Positions 59,439-64,000 of a stretch of DNA of 64,000 bases are shown one piece after another. Position 1 is the first letter of the stretch; every line of letters begins with the position of its first letter. The stretch comes from Mycobacterium sp. AZCC_0083 (GTDB lineage Bacteria; Actinomycetota; Actinomycetes; Mycobacteriales; Mycobacteriaceae). The notes below the pieces were generated by a model that did not search any database, was not told the DNA's origin, and was given only the letters and a program-made list of their open reading frames with translations. The stretch lies in NCBI RefSeq assembly GCF_014202335.1, contig NZ_JACHGP010000015.1, forward strand, positions 62,001 through 126,000, given 5' to 3'. A program made the position numbers and the translations under genes.

Positions 59439-60482
59439 CTAGAGCAGGGACGCATACTGATTGATTTGCTCATCGGTTTCAGCGTTGACCACGAGCATGG
59501 TGACGCCCGAGGCCTCCCACCGACTGATCTGCTTACGGACGTGCTCGTCGTTCCCGATGATGGCGGCGTCGTCGAGGAGTTCGTCGGGGATCGCGGCGGC
59601 CGCCTCGTCCTGCTGCCCGCCCCGAAACAGCCGCGTGACGTCGGCGATGACGTCGCCGTACCCCATTCGACGGAAGACGTCGGCGTGGTAGTTGGTGTCC
59701 TGCGCACCCATGCCGCCCAGGTACAGCGCGAAAAACGGCCGCATCGCCTCGAAGACCGCCGATCGATCGTCGGTGATGACGATGTTGGCAGTAGCACAGA
59801 TTTCAAAGTTCTCACGACTACGCCGGGCGCCTGAGCGCGCGAAACCCTCGTCGAGCCACTCGTTGTAGGTATTCGCCATTCGCGACGAATAGAAGATGGG
59901 CAGCCAGCCGTCACCGATTTCGGCCGCCAGCGCAACGTTTTTGGGCCCTTCGGCGCCCAGCAGGATCGGGATGTCTGCGCGCAGCGGATGGGTGATCGGT
60001 TTCAGCGGCTTCCCCATGCCAGAAGTACCCTCACCAGACAGCGGAAGCGGGTACTGCGGGCCGTCATTGGTAACGGGCTTCTCGCGTGCCCAGACTTGCC
60101 GGATGATGTCGATGTATTCACGGGTACGGGTTAGGGGTTTGGGAAACCGCTGGCCGTACCAGCCTTCGACGACCTGCGGCCCGGATACTCCAAGGCCGAG
60201 GATGTGCCGCCCGCCACTGAGGTGATCGAGGGTCAACGATGCCATCGCGCACGCCGTCGGGGTGCGCGCAGAGAGTTGAACGATCGACGTGCCTAGCCGA
60301 ATACGACTCGTCGACGATCCCCACCACGCCAGTGGAGTGAAGGCATCCGATCCCCACGCCTCCGCGGTGAACACGGCATCGAACCCGGCGGATTCGGCCG
60401 CCGTGACGAGCCCGGCGCGGCTGGTCGGCGGCCGTGACCCCCAATATCCCAGTTGCAGACCGAGTTTCACAGTGGTGCCCAT
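59439..60482 (-). CDS. LLM-class (luciferase-like) F420- or flavin-dependent oxidoreductase
   Basis: TIM-barrel luciferase-like protein, 347 aa. KLGLQLGYWG, FTAEAWGSDAFTPLAW, LGTSIVQLSARTP, LGLGVSGPQVVEGWYG and ILLGAEGPKNVALAAEIGDGWLP are all family strings seen in F420-dependent members. In mycobacteria these enzymes oxidise or reduce alcohols, ketones or CoA esters using F420. It overlaps the upstream crotonase gene by 16 bases. Confidence 0.9.
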   Translation of the reverse strand: MGTTVKLGLQLGYWGSRPPTSRAGLVTAAESAGFDAVFTAEAWGSDAFTPLAWWGSSTSRIRLGTSIVQLSARTPTACAMASLTLDHLSGGRHILGLGVSGPQVVEGWYGQRFPKPLTRTREYIDIIRQVWAREKPVTNDGPQYPLPLSGEGTSGMGKPLKPITHPLRADIPILLGAEGPKNVALAAEIGDGWLPIFYSSRMANTYNEWLDEGFARSGARRSRENFEICATANIVITDDRSAVFEAMRPFFALYLGGMGAQDTNYHADVFRRMGYGDVIADVTRLFRGGQQDEAAAAIPDELLDDAAIIGNDEHVRKQISRWEASGVTMLVVNAETDEQINQYASLL

Positions 60483-61303
60483 TGTGGCGGCCGGCGTTCG
60501 ATGAACGCCTCGAACGCGGTCGTCGCTTCACCGCTGGTGGTGCACATGATCTGGGTGCGGTTCTCGATGTCAAGAGCAAATCGCAGACTCGGTGCGTCCA
60601 GGGTCTGCCACATGGTTTCCTTGGTCATCCACACCGCCAGCGGGCTATTCCCGGTGATGAGGCGTGCGGTACCGAGGGCTGTTTCGAGGAGGTCTGCCTC
60701 GTCGACGACGTCGGTTACCAGTCCCATGTCACGCGCTTCAACGGCGTCGAAGACCCGCCCGGTCAGTAGCAGCTCGGCTGAGCGTGCCGCACCGACGAGA
60801 CGTGGCAGGAAGTAACTGGTCCCCATGTCGCATGCCGAGATGCCACGTTTGATGAAGACGGCGCCGAAGCTCGCGGATTGGCTGGCGACGCGGATGTCGC
60901 ACGCCAGCGCGAGAGCGAATCCGCCACCGTGTGCATGCCCGTTGACGGCGGCGATGACGGGTTGACGCAGCCGGTGGATCTTCTCGAAGAGGCTCGCCAT
61001 GAGCTCCTGCGCCGCAAACGATCGGGCCAAATCGCCACGGGCCGTGCCGAATAGCGACCCTATTGCGGTGCTGTCGGTGGCATCCGAATCGGTCGGACCG
61101 GCCTTCATGTCTGCACCTGAGCAGAATGACGTTCCCGCCCCGCTTAGGATCACCACTCGGATGTCAGGATCGCCGCCGATGCGGTCGATCTCGCGATGCA
61201 GTTCGGCGACCGCGTTGCTGCTCAGGGCATTACGGCGATGCGGGCGGGTCAGCTCCAGGTGGACGATCCCAGGTTCCAGCTCGGTGACGCGGTGACTGTC
61301 CAA
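60467..61303 (-). CDS. Crotonase-family enoyl-CoA hydratase/isomerase
   Basis: Crotonase-fold protein, 278 aa. Oxyanion-hole strings SFCSGADMKAG and HAHGGGFALALACD are present, but the hydratase glutamates are not (alanine at the Glu144 position, lysine/arginine near Glu164). SACDMGTSYFLPRLVG carries the isomerase-type aspartate. TTG 61303 is selected because GGGAG lies seven bases upstream; a TTG at 61321 precedes that Shine-Dalgarno. First catalytic gene after the TetR in this leftward set. Confidence 0.87.
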   Translation of the reverse strand: MDSHRVTELEPGIVHLELTRPHRRNALSSNAVAELHREIDRIGGDPDIRVVILSGAGTSFCSGADMKAGPTDSDATDSTAIGSLFGTARGDLARSFAAQELMASLFEKIHRLRQPVIAAVNGHAHGGGFALALACDIRVASQSASFGAVFIKRGISACDMGTSYFLPRLVGAARSAELLLTGRVFDAVEARDMGLVTDVVDEADLLETALGTARLITGNSPLAVWMTKETMWQTLDAPSLRFALDIENRTQIMCTTSGEATTAFEAFIERRPPQWAPL

Positions 61304-61330
61304 CGCCAATCTCCCTTCCAAGGTGTGGTG

Positions 61331-61978
61331 TTAGTCTTCGCGCCGCGACGGAGTTGGCGTCATGTAGAGGGTGATCGCTTCGCGAAGGCCGGCAAGGGCG
61401 TCGTCGACATCGAGGTGTGATCCGAAGGCGCGCTCGACGTGGAGGCCTCGAAGCGCCGCGGGCAACAAGGCACTGACTTGCCGTGCATGACGCGGGTCGA
61501 CGGTGATTCCATCGAAGAACTGGCGGAACTGCGAGAGCCAATTGTCTTCCAGCGCATCGAGTGCTTGGGCAGTGTGGGGAAAGTTGCGTTCCAGCTCGAC
61601 GCGGTCCTTGGCCAACGCAGTACGCAAATTGGTCACGACTGCGTAGTACGGCGAGTCGAACGCATTCCACAGCAGATCGATCACTTCAGCGACCCGCGTT
61701 TCGACCGACCCCGACGATGGGCGGCCCCAGACGTGCGGTCCCGCGGTTTCGAGGATGTGCAGGATCGCGGCGGCCCAGAACCCGTCGGCGTCGCCAAACT
61801 GATACTGGACCGTGCCCCACGTGACGTGCGCTTCCTTGGCTATCAGTTTGACGCTGACCGCCTCGGGGCCGCCGCTGGCCAGTCGGTGCAGCGCGACATC
61901 GAGGACGTGCTTGCGTGACGCCTCGCCGCGCCGGTTCGGCCGTCGACCAGCCTTGAACTTGCCTTCTGGTGCCGTCAT
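61331..61978 (-). CDS. TetR-family regulator
   Basis: TetR-type repressor, 215 aa. DNA-binding region RKHVLDVALHRLASGGPEAVSVKLIAKEAHVTWGTVQYQFGDADGFWAAAI at about residues 20-75, with an all-helical C-terminal domain. ATG 61978 is preferred because an upstream in-frame ATG (62020) would lie in the TAATGGCATTA palindrome. It leads the leftward set and is divergent from the tandem acyl-CoA dehydrogenase gene, so it probably controls both. Confidence 0.87.
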   Translation of the reverse strand: MTAPEGKFKAGRRPNRRGEASRKHVLDVALHRLASGGPEAVSVKLIAKEAHVTWGTVQYQFGDADGFWAAAILHILETAGPHVWGRPSSGSVETRVAEVIDLLWNAFDSPYYAVVTNLRTALAKDRVELERNFPHTAQALDALEDNWLSQFRQFFDGITVDPRHARQVSALLPAALRGLHVERAFGSHLDVDDALAGLREAITLYMTPTPSRRED

Positions 61979-62011
61979 CGGCTCATCGTAGATGCCACTT
62001 GTAGTTCTCAT

Positions 62012-62022
62012 TAATGGCATTA
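62012..62022. promoter_or_regulatory. Operator candidate TAATGGCATTA
   Basis: An odd-centred perfect inverted repeat (TAATG-G-CATTA) 33 bases upstream of the tetR start and 176 bases before the divergent acyl-CoA dehydrogenase. It lies in an AT-rich patch. No gene was seen in the 62023-62198 gap. Confidence 0.55.
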
Positions 62023-62198
62023 TGATACATCTTGCACCCGATCTACGAGTACGAACGACCAGCGTTGCACTGCAACCCGAACAGCTGCGCCGGTCCTGCC
62101 AATGTTCCGCGGATGAATCAAGGAGCCCTCAATGATTAACACCGCCCCGCGGGCGATCGATGGGTCGCACCGGTTCCCCACCGCACCCAAGAGGCCCG

Positions 62199-64000
62199 AT
62201 GCCAGTCGCACTCACCGATGACCAGAGCGCACTTGCGCAGACCGTCGCCGGCTTCGCCGAGCACCACGGTGCACGCGAGTCCACCCGCAAGGACACGGCC
62301 AATCACAAAGCCGGCGAGCGTCCGGACCATTGGCGTGAACTGATTGACTTGGGTTTGCACGCCGTGCATCTATCCGAGGAGGTGGGCGGCCAGGGTGGTT
62401 CGATCGACGATCTCGCGGTCGTCGTCGCCGAAGCGGGCCGCGCTCTGCTGCCTGGTCCGCTGTTGCCGACGGTGTGCGCCAGTGCGGTCGTGTCGACCGC
62501 CGACATCGATGACGCCGCCGTCGGCGTCCTCAAGCGCCTCGCCGACGGTACTACCGCCGCCGTGCTTGGGCCCCGATCGTCTCTGACGATCAGCGAGCAC
62601 GACGGACGGGCGCGACTCGACGGCGAAAGCGCCGCAACGCTGGGCGCAGCATCGGCCGAGTTGTTCGTCGTGGCCGCACAGCCTGATACCGCGTCGGAGG
62701 CTGCTCCCAGGTGGTTCGTGGTGGATCGCCGGAGTGCAGGCGTCGACGTCGACGTCGTGAACGGTGTCGACCTAGGTCGCGATCTCGCGGCCGTTCGGTT
62801 CCGCGACGTCGACGTCTCCGAGGCGGTACGTCTGAGCGGCATCGACGCCGATCAAGCCGCCGACTTCATCGTGGCGATGATGGCCGTCGAGGCCGCAGGC
62901 ATCATCGGCTGGTGCTCGGACGCCGCGACCGAATTCGTCAAGTCACGCAGTCAATTCGGCAGACCGATCGGTGCATTTCAAGCGGTGCAACACCGCGTAG
63001 CGCAACTGCGCATCACCAGCGAGCTGGCTACGGCCGCGGCATGGGACGGCGTGCGAGGGCTCACCGACACCTCAGGGCAACGCAGTCACGCCGTCGCCGG
63101 GGCGGCCGTCATGGCCCTCGGTCGAGCCGTGCACGCGGCGGTGGAATGTCTTGCATTGCACGGTGCCATCGGCTTCACCTGGGAGCACGACGTCCACTTG
63201 TACTGGCGGCGCGCCATCGCACTGGCTGGGCTGGCCGGGCCGGTGGAGTCATGGGAGGCGCGACTCGGCGCGGCCGCCATCGACGGTCCGCGGGACTTCG
63301 CCGTGACTCTGCCCGACGCTGAGGACGAGTTCCGGCGGCAAGTCGCCCGGGTACTCGATCAGGCTGCGGCACTGAGCAACCCGCACCCTTCACCGATGGG
63401 CGACAACGACGCGGTGAACACCGGCCCGCGCCGTGCCCTACTCGCCGAGAATGGGCTCGTCACCCCGTCCTTGTCCCGTCCGTGGGGGCTCGATGCCAGC
63501 CCCTTGCAACAGCTGATCGTGCAGGAGGAATTCGACCGCCGCGGGCTCGAGCAGCCGTCGATGGCCGTCGGCCAATGGGTCTTGCCCGTCGTGCTCAAAC
63601 ACGGAACGCCCGAACAGATCGCGGCGCTGACAGCGCCTTCCCTGTGCGGGGAGCTGATCTGGTGTCAATTGTTCAGTGAACCGGACGCCGGCTCCGACGT
63701 GGCCTCACTGACGTTGCGCGCCACGAAGACCGATGGCGGATGGCTGTTGAGCGGCCAGAAGATCTGGACGACCCAGGCGCACCTCGCCGACTGGGGGTTG
63801 TGCCTGGCGCGCACCGGAGCCGAGGATTCCAAGCACCGGGGCCTGAGCATGTTCCTGATCGACATGACCAACCCGAAGTTGGACGTGCGGCCCATCAAAC
63901 AAGCCAACGGCCAGGCAGACTTCAACGAGGTCTTCTTCGACGAAGCGTTCGTGCCCGATGCAGAGTTGCTCGGACAACCGGGCGAGGGTTGGGCGCTCAC
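62199..64000 (+). CDS. Tandem-domain acyl-CoA dehydrogenase (3' end off window)
   Basis: FadE protein with two fused acyl-CoA dehydrogenase units, open for 600 codons to the window edge. Unit 1 (residues about 1-360) has YLSEEV-like LSEEVGGQGGS, the FAD-contact SRSQFGRPIGAFQAVQHRVA near 250 and LHGAIGFTWEHD. Unit 2 begins about residue 370 with PSLSRPWGLD, then SEPDAGSD near 493 and SGQKIWTTQAH. The layout is that of the about 700-aa mycobacterial FadE34-like proteins, in which one half has usually lost catalysis. AAGAGG precedes ATG 62199. Divergent from tetR; the C-terminal part is missing here. Confidence 0.9.
   Translation, partial: MPVALTDDQSALAQTVAGFAEHHGARESTRKDTANHKAGERPDHWRELIDLGLHAVHLSEEVGGQGGSIDDLAVVVAEAGRALLPGPLLPTVCASAVVSTADIDDAAVGVLKRLADGTTAAVLGPRSSLTISEHDGRARLDGESAATLGAASAELFVVAAQPDTASEAAPRWFVVDRRSAGVDVDVVNGVDLGRDLAAVRFRDVDVSEAVRLSGIDADQAADFIVAMMAVEAAGIIGWCSDAATEFVKSRSQFGRPIGAFQAVQHRVAQLRITSELATAAAWDGVRGLTDTSGQRSHAVAGAAVMALGRAVHAAVECLALHGAIGFTWEHDVHLYWRRAIALAGLAGPVESWEARLGAAAIDGPRDFAVTLPDAEDEFRRQVARVLDQAAALSNPHPSPMGDNDAVNTGPRRALLAENGLVTPSLSRPWGLDASPLQQLIVQEEFDRRGLEQPSMAVGQWVLPVVLKHGTPEQIAALTAPSLCGELIWCQLFSEPDAGSDVASLTLRATKTDGGWLLSGQKIWTTQAHLADWGLCLARTGAEDSKHRGLSMFLIDMTNPKLDVRPIKQANGQADFNEVFFDEAFVPDAELLGQPGEGWAL

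Noticed and set aside
1..64000. Search for CRISPR arrays, tRNA/rRNA genes, IS elements, prophage or integrase genes
   Set aside because: No regularly spaced repeats, cloverleaf candidates, transposase motifs (DDE/HUH) or phage genes were recognised, despite several pseudogenes.

Overview
The window looks like the chromosome of a fast-growing mycobacterium (Mycolicibacterium/Mycobacterium sensu lato) or a close mycolic-acid actinomycete. The DNA is GC-rich apart from short AT-rich islands at promoters. It holds one complete yrbEA-yrbEB-mceA-F operon and the start of another. Acyl-CoA dehydrogenases, acyl-CoA synthetases, crotonases and SCP2/lipid-transfer thiolases are present in large numbers, together with F420-type proteins. 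Genes are packed with ATGA, GTGA or TAATG overlaps. No rRNA, tRNA, CRISPR array, insertion sequence or integrase was seen.

Positions 1-33,300 form a dense catabolic island. At the left edge yrbEA and most of yrbEB of one mce-type lipid importer run leftwards out of the window. Next come a TetR regulator, a SnoaL-like protein, a P450-type ferredoxin and its reductase, an SDR coupled to a second paralogous TetR, and a thiolase/acyl-CoA dehydrogenase pair. Three long leftward operons follow. Operon I (16822 to 8790) encodes SCP2, acyl-CoA synthetase, cytochrome P450, SDR, aldehyde dehydrogenase, SDR, a 6-TM protein and orphan heme-copper-oxidase subunit III-like and IV-like proteins. Operon II (22721 to 16948) encodes a kinase-fold phosphotransferase, a protein with a lipocalin/CrtC-like motif, an NTF2-crotonase fusion, an acyl-CoA dehydrogenase and a phytoene-desaturase-like flavoprotein. 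Operon III (33242 to 22890) encodes three crotonases, Rieske dioxygenase alpha and beta, an 84-aa protein, an HMG-CoA-synthase-like/DUF35 fusion, an SCP-x-type thiolase and two acyl-CoA synthetases. Nearly every promoter here carries a variant of one AT-rich 12-bp palindrome, TAATCTAGRTTA, so the island looks like a single TetR-controlled regulon. Its job is probably uptake, oxygenation, CoA activation and beta-oxidation-like breakdown of a hydrophobic, possibly cyclic substrate. No ring-cleavage dioxygenase is visible and the substrate is unknown.

Positions 33,300-48,000 are a mosaic. There is an esterase remnant behind an intact copy of the same operator, an AAA+ ATPase/TPR-membrane-protein operon, and a small set of genes (SnoaL-like, two MDR reductases, a deazaflavin-type protein, a methyltransferase, MarR) sharing a second palindrome, TGACATRTCA. 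After these come four small secreted proteins in two families, a truncated paaZ pseudogene followed by an EthD-like gene, an NDH-2-like flavoprotein, a Zn-ribbon/thiolase pair, a secreted His/Asp/Ser-rich repeat protein, and a chimeric histidine-phosphatase/NDH pseudogene.

Positions 48,000-64,000 hold a TetR gene divergent from a complete mce operon (yrbEA, yrbEB, mceA-F) with a trailing secreted protein. A leftward set follows (TetR, crotonase, luciferase-like monooxygenase, SDR), and at the right edge a tandem-domain acyl-CoA dehydrogenase runs out of the window. This second mce locus also sits beside fatty-acid or sterol-type catabolic genes.
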